From positions 1-47,451 of IMG/VR virus record IMGVR_UViG_3300012936_000025: a stretch of DNA of 47,451 nt. The stretch is one strand, 5' to 3'. The position numbers were made by a program, and so were the translations under genes. Below the pieces are notes generated by a model. It was not told the DNA's origin. It saw only the letters and a program-made list of their open reading frames with translations, and made no database searches. This DNA is from a virus. Positions 42,032 through 47,451 of this stretch are shown one piece after another. Every line of letters begins with the position of its first letter. Positions within the stretch are counted from its first letter, which is position 1.

Positions 42032-42862
42032 ATGGCAGCGCCAACCAGTAGAGCAGAACTCATTACCTATTGTAAAAGACAACTAGGAGAACCAGTTCTA
42101 CAAATTAACATTGCTGATGAGCAAGCTAGTGACATCATTGATGATGCCATTCAGTTTTATCACGAACACCATTTCGATGGTCTTGAGCAAATGTATCTCA
42201 AGCACAATGTTACTGACTTGGATGTAACTAGGTTCACTACACAAAACGAAGTTACACAGACTGTCAACCCAGACGCTACTGGATGGGAACACAGGAAGAA
42301 CTTCCTAGAGATCCCAGATCATGTGATGGGAATCAGTAAAGTATTTGGTGTGTCATCGAACTTTGTTCGTAACAGCATGTTCGGTATGACGAACCAATAC
42401 TTCTTGATGGACATGTTCTCCTTCTCGAATGGTTTCAAGATGGGGAACTTTGACTTGACCAACTACTATATGGTCAAACAGTATTTTGAAACTATTGATC
42501 AGGTTATCAATACTGGTGCTTTTGTACAGTATAGATTTACCAAGAGACAAGATAGACTCTATGTTGATATCGATACTAGTAGACTAGTAGAAGGAAATTG
42601 GATCTTGATTGATTGCTGGGGTGCTATCGACCCAGATACATATACCCAAGTATATAACGACTCCTTCCTTAAGAGATATGCTACTGCTCTAATGAAGAGA
42701 CAGTGGGGTCAGAACCTAATCAAGTTTAATAATGTTCAACTCCCTGGCGGTATCACCCTCAATGGTCGTCAGATATATGAGGATGGCATGAGAGAAGTTC
42801 AAACACTTGAATCTGAAATGCTTTCCAAGTATTCACTCCCACCAATGGATATGATCGGATAA
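42032..42862 (+). CDS. 13: neck protein gp13
   Basis: In T4, gp13 joins gp14 to complete the head-tail connector (neck) so that a finished tail can attach. The N-terminus RAELITYCKRQLGEPVLQIN, followed by ADEQASDIIDDAIQFYHEHH, is the family signature, and the following gene is gp14 as in T4. At 276 residues it is near T4 gp13 (309 residues). The remaining sequence is beta-rich with YVDIDTSRLVEGNWILIDCW (about 175-194) and a helical C-terminus. The start ATG lies 26 bases after a late-promoter core and shortly after a strong terminator. Together they make gp13 the first gene of a new unit. Confidence 0.9.
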   Translation: MAAPTSRAELITYCKRQLGEPVLQINIADEQASDIIDDAIQFYHEHHFDGLEQMYLKHNVTDLDVTRFTTQNEVTQTVNPDATGWEHRKNFLEIPDHVMGISKVFGVSSNFVRNSMFGMTNQYFLMDMFSFSNGFKMGNFDLTNYYMVKQYFETIDQVINTGAFVQYRFTKRQDRLYVDIDTSRLVEGNWILIDCWGAIDPDTYTQVYNDSFLKRYATALMKRQWGQNLIKFNNVQLPGGITLNGRQIYEDGMREVQTLESEMLSKYSLPPMDMIG

Positions 42863-42863
42863 G

Positions 42864-43742
42864 ATGCCTACTAGTCCCTATTTTCCTACTTACTATCAAG
42901 GTGATTCAGGTGAGCAAGATCTATACCAGGATCTTGTTGACGAACAGATCAAGCTGTTCGGATCTGATATCTACTATCTTCCAAGGACAATCCTAAAGGA
43001 TGCTACCCTGGATGATATTATCTACTCTAAATATCAAACACAGTTCCAGATCGAAATGCTTCTGGAGAATGTGACTGGTTTTGGCGACACGTCAGAATTC
43101 ATTAGTAAGTTTGGTCTACGTATTACAGACGAAGTTAAGTTCCGAGTTTCCACACGTCGATGGACAACAGAGACTGCTGGTGTTAACCTTACGGTAAACG
43201 GGAGACCAAACGAAGGGGATCTTTTATACTTCCCACTAACACAGGACTTATACGAAATCAAATTCGTAGAAAGAGAGAATCCTTTCTACCAGTTTGGTAA
43301 ACTCCAATTCTTTACAATGACGGCAGAAATCTATGAAGTTGGCAGTGATGACATTTCTACGGGAGTTTCCGAGATCGATGAAATCGAGACTCTGTTTAGC
43401 AGCGCTATTGCTCTCACACTTTCTGTTGGCGGCACAGGAGACTTCACGGTTGGAGAAACAGTTACAGGAAGCACAACTGGAATTGAAGCAGAGGTCAAGT
43501 CTTGGGACAACTCTACTAGAGTGCTCCAAGTCATTAACAGAAAGGGAACCTTTGCTACTGGAGAAGCTCTAACTGGCAACGACAGTGGTGCTGTATGGGT
43601 AGTAGGTACATTCGACACCCTAAATAATACCAACAGCGAGTACGATCAAAACTTCGAGATCGAGCAAGAAGCTGACAACATCGTCGATTGGGGAGAGAAG
43701 AATCCCTTTGGCGAGTTTGGTAACTACACTGGATCCTTCTAA
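42864..43742 (+). CDS. 14: neck protein gp14
   Basis: Partner of gp13 in the neck. The start MPTSPYFPTYYQGDSGEQDL followed by YYLPRTILKDATLDDIIYSK is typical of the family, and the position between gp13 and gp15 is conserved. At 292 residues it is longer than T4 gp14 (256 residues). The additional part (about 185-253) is a duplicated module, GDFTVGETVTGSTTGIEAEV and GTFATGEALTGNDSGAVWVV, which also appears in other virion proteins here. After the module the ending NPFGEFGNYTGSF resumes the usual gp14 pattern. The stop overlaps the gp15 start by one base. Confidence 0.9.
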   Translation: MPTSPYFPTYYQGDSGEQDLYQDLVDEQIKLFGSDIYYLPRTILKDATLDDIIYSKYQTQFQIEMLLENVTGFGDTSEFISKFGLRITDEVKFRVSTRRWTTETAGVNLTVNGRPNEGDLLYFPLTQDLYEIKFVERENPFYQFGKLQFFTMTAEIYEVGSDDISTGVSEIDEIETLFSSAIALTLSVGGTGDFTVGETVTGSTTGIEAEVKSWDNSTRVLQVINRKGTFATGEALTGNDSGAVWVVGTFDTLNNTNSEYDQNFEIEQEADNIVDWGEKNPFGEFGNYTGSF

Positions 43743-44545
43743 TGCTTGGACAACATTTCTACAACGAAGCTATCCGTAAAACGGTCGTAGGTTTCGGAAC
43801 ACTATTCAACAACATCGAGTTGGTAACCAAAGACCCCAGCACAGGTAATGTGCTTGAGGTTGAGAAGGTTCCCCTTGCTTATGGTCCTAAGAATAAGTTC
43901 CTGACCCGTCTGGAGCAAAACCCAGATGTGACACGTAAGGTTGCTATTACTCTACCACGTCTGTACTTTGAGATGACTGGTATTACTTACGACACTGCTC
44001 GTAAGACTAGTCCAGTACAGAAGTATCAGACCACCGTATCTGATGACGGCACAGAAGTTAAGACACAGTATGTTCCTGTCCCATATGATATGGAATTTGA
44101 ACTTGGTATTATTGCCAAGGACCAGAATACTGGTCTACAGATTCTAGAACAGATCCTACCGTTCTTTCAACCTAACTTCAATATCACTCTCAACATGATC
44201 ACTGACATGGATGAGAAGAGAGATATTGCTATTGTTCTAAACAACATCAACTACGAAGATGACTGGGATGATAGTTTCCTAGACAGGCGTAGTATTGTTT
44301 GGTCATTGAACTTCACTGCTAAGTCTTACATCTACGGTCCTTACACCAACACAGGTATTATTCGTAAGGCAATCATCTACGAATCACAAGGTGATTTGGC
44401 AGCAAGCAGAAGAACCGCTGCTTATACATATTCACCCAAGGCACTGGAAGACAAAAACCAGGATGGTGTCATCAATCAGCAAGACGATGAACTCATCCTC
44501 TCCACGGATGACTTTGGATTTAACGAGGGTATTGAATTGCTATGA
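43742..44545 (+). CDS. 15: tail sheath stabiliser gp15
   Basis: In T4, gp15 forms the hexameric tail terminator that caps the sheath and docks onto the neck. The N-terminus MLGQHFYNEAIRKTVVGFGT, then LFNNIELVTKD and KVPLAYGPKNKFLTRLEQ, matches the family strongly, and the 267 residues are close to T4 gp15 (272). Other conserved parts are PRLYFEMTGITYDTARK (about 79-95) and VPYDMEFELGIIAKDQNTGL. The ATG overlaps the gp14 stop by one base (TAATG), and the end overlaps gp16 by four. Nothing unusual. Confidence 0.93.
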   Translation: MLGQHFYNEAIRKTVVGFGTLFNNIELVTKDPSTGNVLEVEKVPLAYGPKNKFLTRLEQNPDVTRKVAITLPRLYFEMTGITYDTARKTSPVQKYQTTVSDDGTEVKTQYVPVPYDMEFELGIIAKDQNTGLQILEQILPFFQPNFNITLNMITDMDEKRDIAIVLNNINYEDDWDDSFLDRRSIVWSLNFTAKSYIYGPYTNTGIIRKAIIYESQGDLAASRRTAAYTYSPKALEDKNQDGVINQQDDELILSTDDFGFNEGIELL

Positions 44546-44967
44546 ACGAATTTGAAAAGAACATGGAAGATATCTTTGATATCGAAGTTGAAAATACAGA
44601 TATCGAACCATCAAAACCAGCGCCACCAAAGAAAGAAGAGAAAGCAGATCAGGATAGTGACTACGAGTATACCCGTGGTCAACTATACAACTTGATCATG
44701 AAAGGACAAGAAGCACTAGACGGTGCTCTAGAGGTTGCCCAGGAGTCTGGTCACCCCAGAGCATATGAAGTTGCTGTGAATGCCATGAAGCAGGTAGCAG
44801 ATACCACAGACAAACTTCTAGATCTACAGAAGAAGATGAAGGATTTAGAAGCACCTACCAAACAAAACACTGGTAGCACTACAAATAATCTATTCGTTGG
44901 TAGCACAGCAGACCTCCAGAAAATGCTCAAACAAATAAATAAAGGAGAGGATAAAGGAGAGTCATGA
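44542..44967 (+). CDS. 16: small terminase subunit gp16
   Basis: Small terminase subunit that helps the gp17 motor recognise and start packaging phage DNA. At 141 residues it is near T4 gp16 (164). The core DYEYTRGQLYNLIMKGQEAL (about 40-59), then DGALEVAQESGHPRAYEV and DTTDKLLDLQKKMKDLE, is the coiled central domain of the family. The first 38 residues are acidic with a Pro/Lys stretch, and the C-terminus is polar. It overlaps gp15 by four bases (ATGA). The large subunit gp17 is not the next gene; small genes and host-derived metabolic genes follow, as in other cyanomyoviruses. Confidence 0.88.
   Translation: MNEFEKNMEDIFDIEVENTDIEPSKPAPPKKEEKADQDSDYEYTRGQLYNLIMKGQEALDGALEVAQESGHPRAYEVAVNAMKQVADTTDKLLDLQKKMKDLEAPTKQNTGSTTNNLFVGSTADLQKMLKQINKGEDKGES
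44935..44941 (+). promoter_or_regulatory. late-promoter core ATAAATA at the end of gp16
   Basis: ATAAATA lies 22 bases before the ATG at 44964, with AAAGGAG just downstream as a ribosome site. Confidence 0.4.
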
Positions 44968-45407
44968 TCGTTACGCCGATTGGCAAAATCACAACTGTAG
45001 ATGCTTCTACAATTACGGCAGGATATCCCTCTGGAAGTGGAGGGACTACCTTAGGATCAAAAGAAATTCTCCGAGCAAGTATTGTCAAGGTTGATAATCA
45101 ATCTGACTCTCCTGTTGTAGCAAGATTGGTTGTAGTTACTGGTCTCAATCCATCGACTGGAGAACCATACTCTATCTTCTCACAAAATAATATCGAAACG
45201 TTTAACTACCACGATATTATTATCAAACCTGCTGAGACAGTATATGTCAAAAAGGTTCCTACCCAAACTACGTTTGTTGATCCAGACATTCCAACTTACG
45301 CAGATCAACCAGCATCTGGTGGCGAAACAATCGAGTTGAGACTGGCAGAAAATGGCGCTCCAGGAACTGGCATGATCTATGCTTCCCCAGTAACAGTAGT
45401 AGGTTAG
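44964..45407 (+). CDS. conserved hypothetical protein after gp16, 147 residues
   Basis: No family recognised. It starts in a four-base ATGA overlap with gp16 and has a good ribosome site (AAAGGAG at 44953-44959). The protein is beta-rich: residues about 35-65 (EILRASIVKVDNQSDSPVVA) and 85-105 (HDIIIKPAETVYVKKVPTQT) look like strands of a compact jelly-roll or Ig-like domain. The C-terminus is Gly/Pro/Ala rich. It has no cysteine and no membrane segment. A small virion decoration or tail-completion protein is a possible role, given the beta structure and the late neighbours. Confidence 0.62.
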   Translation: MIVTPIGKITTVDASTITAGYPSGSGGTTLGSKEILRASIVKVDNQSDSPVVARLVVVTGLNPSTGEPYSIFSQNNIETFNYHDIIIKPAETVYVKKVPTQTTFVDPDIPTYADQPASGGETIELRLAENGAPGTGMIYASPVTVVG

Positions 45408-45411
45408 GGTC

Positions 45412-45693
45412 ATGAAATCTTTTAAGCAACTTAGACAGGAACTCAACGAAGCAGCCTGGACTAGGAAAGAAGGTAAAAATAAAAAAGGAGGTCTAAATGA
45501 AAAAGGCAGGAAGTCGTATGAACGTGAAAACCCAGGAAGCGATCTTAAGAGACCTTCAAAGAAAGTTGGGAACCCTCGTAGAAAGAGCTTTTGTGCGAGA
45601 ATGAAAGGCATGAAGGCAAAGTTGACATCCAAGAAGACAGCGAACGACAAGGATTCCCGTATTAACAAATCCTTACGTGCCTGGAATTGTTGA
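45412..45693 (+). CDS. small basic protein, DUF6321-like, 93 residues
   Basis: A strongly basic protein with MKSFKQLRQELNEAAW at the start and the signature KKGGLNEKGRKSYERENPG, then SDLKRPSKKVGNPRRKSFCA (about 24-62). I recall this pattern as a DUF6321-type domain, widespread in marine T4-like phages and of unknown function. The Lys/Arg-rich, probably disordered nature suggests nucleic-acid or prohead-core binding, but that is inference. An out-of-frame open reading frame with a perfect ribosome site is embedded in it (45497-45604). Confidence 0.7.
   Translation: MKSFKQLRQELNEAAWTRKEGKNKKGGLNEKGRKSYERENPGSDLKRPSKKVGNPRRKSFCARMKGMKAKLTSKKTANDKDSRINKSLRAWNC
45497..45604 (+). CDS. possible overlapping 35-residue peptide gene
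   Basis: Inside the DUF6321-like gene, in the next frame, ATG at 45497 is preceded by AAAAAAGGAGG (45482-45492) with a 4-base spacer. It encodes MKKAGSRMNVKTQEAILRDL followed by QRKLGTLVERAFVRE, which could form an amphipathic basic helix. The AAGGAGG also encodes the conserved KKGG of the host gene, so it may be accidental. No other evidence of expression is visible. Confidence 0.25.
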   Translation: MKKAGSRMNVKTQEAILRDLQRKLGTLVERAFVRE

Positions 45694-45703
45694 CGTAAAT
45701 CGT

Positions 45704-45709
45704 TATAAT
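45704..45709 (+). promoter_or_regulatory. possible sigma-70-like -10 box TATAAT
   Basis: TATAAT lies 20 bases before the ATG at 45730, in the short gap after the late block. No good -35 box lies 17 bases upstream (CTGGAA). TTGACG is present, but only 8 bases away. It could mark an early or middle promoter for the metabolic genes, with low confidence. Confidence 0.25.
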
Positions 45710-45729
45710 TAGTAGTGAGGAATGCATCT

Positions 45730-45885
45730 ATGGAAATGAGATTCAACACGGACGACATTGCACGTTTGATTCGTGCTTGTGAACTATATAAAGACTATAC
45801 AGGATCCGAATATATGTGGGATCAGTATGATCGTTTGGAAAAGAAATTGGTGTATTACGAAGAGGAAAATTGCTCTGGGGACTAA
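45730..45885 (+). CDS. small acidic protein, 51 residues
   Basis: The ATG is preceded by GAGG (45717-45720). The peptide begins MEMRFNTDDIARLIRACELY and continues with an aromatic, charged helix (KDYTGSEYMWDQYDRLEKKL). It ends VYYEEENCSGD. The pattern is nearly all helical with regular Tyr residues and no known family. A longer open frame overlaps it in another phase but is poor in coding character. It is probably one of the many small proteins cyanomyoviruses carry between terminase and structural blocks. Confidence 0.55.
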   Translation: MEMRFNTDDIARLIRACELYKDYTGSEYMWDQYDRLEKKLVYYEEENCSGD

Positions 45886-45935
45886 GTGTATCGAGAACCA
45901 CACCTCAATAACAAATCGAATGAGTGTGCCCGTTT

Positions 45936-46109
45936 ATGGAGGGAGTGGTATCGTTTGTGGCAAAAAAAGCATTAGGTGCGCCTGAGGCGAGAAGAAGGTG
46001 GTGTAAGTGCTGTGAAGAACATGCCGAGATGATTAGTCAGGAAGCCAAGACAAACCCTAGATATAATCAGTTGCGCATGTGGTTCAACACAGACGAACCT
46101 CATAGATAA
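45936..46109 (+). CDS. small Cys-rich protein, 57 residues, start uncertain
   Basis: The frame may begin at GTG 45924, ATG 45936 or GTG 45957. A strong GGAGGGAG lies at 45938-45945, which favours the last (50 residues), although its spacing of 11 is slightly long. The protein contains ARRRWCKCCEEHAEMISQ with three Cys and one His in a short stretch, which could bind a metal ion, and ends QLRMWFNTDEPHR. I do not recognise the family. It directly precedes petE by 18 bases and may be cotranscribed with it. Confidence 0.5.
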   Translation: MEGVVSFVAKKALGAPEARRRWCKCCEEHAEMISQEAKTNPRYNQLRMWFNTDEPHR

Positions 46110-46127
46110 TATAGTTGCTATAAAAAA

Positions 46128-46451
46128 ATGAAGCTATTATTTGTTCTATTCGCTTCATTGTTCCTTGCCCTTCCAGCATGGGCAGTTGATGTACAGATGG
46201 GATCAGGAGGTAACCTTGTATTTGAACCAGACGACATCACTATTAACGCTGGTGAGTCAATTCATTTTGTTAACAATATGCTGCCTCCTCATAATGTTAT
46301 AGTGGAGGACCGCCCAGATCTAGGTCACGAATCCCTTGCAATGTTACCAGGAGAAGAGTTCGACCTTACATTTAACGATCCAGGCGAGTATACTTTCTTC
46401 TGTGCCCCACATAAGGGCGCTGGAATGATAGGACACGTACATGTACAATGA
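46128..46451 (+). CDS. petE: plastocyanin
   Basis: A blue-copper electron carrier of the thylakoid lumen, moving electrons from cytochrome b6f to photosystem I or to cytochrome oxidase. At 107 residues it has an N-terminal signal peptide (MKLLFVLFASLFLALPAWA, cleavage after Ala19) and all four type-1 copper ligands: His55 (LPPHNV), Cys92, His95 (FFCAPHKG) and Met100 (GAGMIGH). It is known as a cyanophage auxiliary metabolic gene. It overlaps the oxidase gene by four bases (ATGA), so the two are coupled. The ribosome site is weak, with the ATG preceded by a run of A. The signal peptide means the phage copy enters the lumen via the host's export machinery. Confidence 0.93.
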   Translation: MKLLFVLFASLFLALPAWAVDVQMGSGGNLVFEPDDITINAGESIHFVNNMLPPHNVIVEDRPDLGHESLAMLPGEEFDLTFNDPGEYTFFCAPHKGAGMIGHVHVQ

Positions 46452-46951
46452 AAAAAATCAACACTGTTGTTTTAGACATCACTGTTGCCGTCTTAGACTT
46501 TCTCTACCAGGGTAGAGACTATCAACGCTTTTGGGTGCTTGAGGAAATCGCTCGGGCACCTTATTTTGCGTTTTTAAGTGTCTTACACTTTAGGGAAAGC
46601 ATGGGATTGAGAGGACCAGAACATCTCTATCTAATGGAGGAACATTTTGCTCAGACTCTTAACGAAACAGAACATCTGGAATATATGGAAAGTCGGGGTG
46701 GTAATCGCTATTGGATTGACCGCTTTGTTGCCAAGCATCTCGTTCTTATCTACTATTGGGTTAACGTGGTGTATTATGGGCTGGCTCCTATGTCTGCTTA
46801 CCATCTCTCCTATGAAGTAGAGATTCATGCCGCTGCTACATATGCTAAGTACCTAGGTATGAATGGTCATGACGACAAGATCCTTGAGATCTTGAATGAC
46901 GAACTGGAGCACTCATCAGAACTCCTCCACGCCATAGAGATTATCAAATGA
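46448..46951 (+). CDS. plastoquinol terminal oxidase (PTOX)
   Basis: A di-iron oxidase of the alternative-oxidase family that passes electrons from plastoquinol to oxygen, relieving an over-reduced chain. At 167 residues it is short, as expected for cyanophage versions. All motifs are present: LEEIARAPYFAFLSVLHFRE (31-50, Glu32 or 33), LNETEHLEYM (Glu73, His76), YEVEIHAAATYAKYL (Glu125) and LNDELEHSSEL (Glu152, His155). The hydrophobic segment about 93-118 may anchor it to the membrane surface. It overlaps petE by four bases, and its stop is overlapped by the next gene. With plastocyanin it would change the fate of electrons after the plastoquinone pool while carbon fixation is shut down. Confidence 0.9.
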   Translation: MKKINTVVLDITVAVLDFLYQGRDYQRFWVLEEIARAPYFAFLSVLHFRESMGLRGPEHLYLMEEHFAQTLNETEHLEYMESRGGNRYWIDRFVAKHLVLIYYWVNVVYYGLAPMSAYHLSYEVEIHAAATYAKYLGMNGHDDKILEILNDELEHSSELLHAIEIIK

Positions 46952-47124
46952 ACAAACAAGAAGTACAAGAGATGATCGATGATGCCATAAGAAGGCATAA
47001 TCGTAATGCTGGTATTATCAGTATGTTTGTTGGTTTCTTTATTCTTGGACTCTTCAGTGAGGGTCTACTTAGACTCATCGGAGTTATACCTCCGCTATTA
47101 CCATGGTTAAAAATTACACTATAA
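46948..47124 (+). CDS. small membrane protein, 58 residues
   Basis: It starts in a four-base ATGA overlap with PTOX. The first 20 residues are helical and polar (MNKQEVQEMIDDAIRRHNRN). One transmembrane helix follows (about 22-45, GIISMFVGFFILGLF then LLRLIGVIPPLLPW). The end is short. No known family. Coupling to the oxidase suggests a membrane anchor or helper for the petE-PTOX pair, but it may be an unrelated phage membrane peptide. Confidence 0.6.
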   Translation: MNKQEVQEMIDDAIRRHNRNAGIISMFVGFFILGLFSEGLLRLIGVIPPLLPWLKITL

Positions 47125-47128
47125 AGTT

Positions 47129-47451
47129 ATGAAAGTAGGAATGATCGGATTAGGTAGGATGGGTGAGGGTATGTCCCGCCGTCTTATCAAAGCAGGACAC
47201 GAGGTTCATGGATATCGGAACAATTATAAAAAAGCAGAAGAGCAATTTGAAAAGGGTTATATCAGTGGATGTGCCACTTCTATTGAAACTCTTGTTCAAG
47301 TAGTCAACACCACTAAAGGTGTATTCACAGATACAGCAAGACAACCAGGCATCTTTATGATGGTGGTTCCAGCAGAAACAGTAGAGGACACAATCAATGA
47401 GCTACTACAGTTTTGTAGTGAGGGAGATATTATTATTGATCATGGCAATAG
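47129..47451 (+). CDS. gnd: 6-phosphogluconate dehydrogenase, 3'-truncated by the window
   Basis: Enzyme of the oxidative pentose phosphate pathway that turns 6-phosphogluconate into ribulose-5-phosphate, CO2 and NADPH. Only the first 107 residues are seen. The NADP-binding start MKVGMIGLGRMGEGMSRRLI (GxGxMG at 7-12) is clear, and MMVVPAETVEDTINEL then DIIIDHGN continue the Rossmann domain. This is a well-known cyanophage auxiliary gene that, with other pentose-phosphate genes, feeds nucleotide synthesis. It follows the membrane peptide by four bases and is likely in the same transcript as petE and PTOX. Confidence 0.88.
   Translation, partial: MKVGMIGLGRMGEGMSRRLIKAGHEVHGYRNNYKKAEEQFEKGYISGCATSIETLVQVVNTTKGVFTDTARQPGIFMMVVPAETVEDTINELLQFCSEGDIIIDHGN

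Noticed and set aside
43620-43626. CTAAATA near the end of gp14
   Set aside because: It is 115 bases from the gp15 start, beyond the 22-54 base range of the other sites.
45773-45985. 70-residue frame overlapping the 51-residue gene
   Set aside because: It has no ribosome site and an unlikely amino-acid composition; the 51-residue frame starts with ATG after GAGG.
45886-46127. tRNA gene in the gaps around petE
   Set aside because: No cloverleaf or T-loop consensus could be found.
1459-47344. Numerous open frames on the minus strand
   Set aside because: All lie opposite strong + strand genes, lack ribosome sites and show no recognisable protein families.

Overview
This window is part of the genome of a T4-like cyanomyovirus, a tailed phage of marine Synechococcus or Prochlorococcus. 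Every supported gene lies on the + strand, packed end to end, and no gene-free stretch reaches 300 bases. Three things support the assignment. The T4 gene order is kept: a gp8-like baseplate wedge protein, distal tail proteins, then gp13, gp14, gp15 and gp16. The spacers and gene ends carry T4-type late-promoter cores (CTAAATA, ATAAATA or TATAAATA). Photosynthesis and carbon-metabolism genes (plastocyanin petE, plastoquinol terminal oxidase PTOX, and gnd) follow gp16, in the zone between g15 and g18 known in cyanomyoviruses as hyperplastic.

Layout. 1-19155 holds baseplate and tail genes: the 3' end of a giant structural gene, gp8, a 2691-residue DUF4815-type protein, a 66-residue linker gene, a 1308-residue structural protein and a 169-residue protein. 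19204-30747 is one gene for a 3847-residue tail-fibre-like protein with a beta-helix motif and an internal duplication. 30751-33023 holds three tandem glycine-rich, histidine-containing paralogues that look like tail-tip adhesins. 33054-33530 is a small gene of unknown role. 33540-42002 is an enzyme island: two FAD-dependent tryptophan-halogenase-type enzymes, one unidentified protein, and seven Fe(II) oxygenases (six 2-oxoglutarate type, one JmjC/cupin type), plus two small proteins. Most neighbours overlap by 1 to 38 bases. A terminator at 41990-42020 closes the island. 42032-45407 is the neck, tail-completion and small-terminase block (gp13, gp14, gp15, gp16) and one unknown protein. 45412-47451 holds small genes, then petE, PTOX, a membrane peptide and the 5' end of gnd. 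The gp17 large terminase gene is not in the window.

How it may work together. The structural genes are transcribed late and build baseplate, fibres and neck. The enzyme island sits inside this late block, between the presumed adhesins and the neck genes. That placement suggests, without proof, that its products halogenate or hydroxylate virion proteins, or a small molecule, during assembly. The petE-PTOX-gnd group would reroute photosynthetic electrons and supply NADPH and pentoses during infection.

The points most worth a second look are the halogenase/dioxygenase island, complete type-1 copper ligand sets inside two giant virion proteins, a long hairpin that masks the ribosome site of the 2691-residue gene but is cut by a late promoter inside its own arm (as described for T4 gene e), and a terminator whose loop is a late-promoter core.
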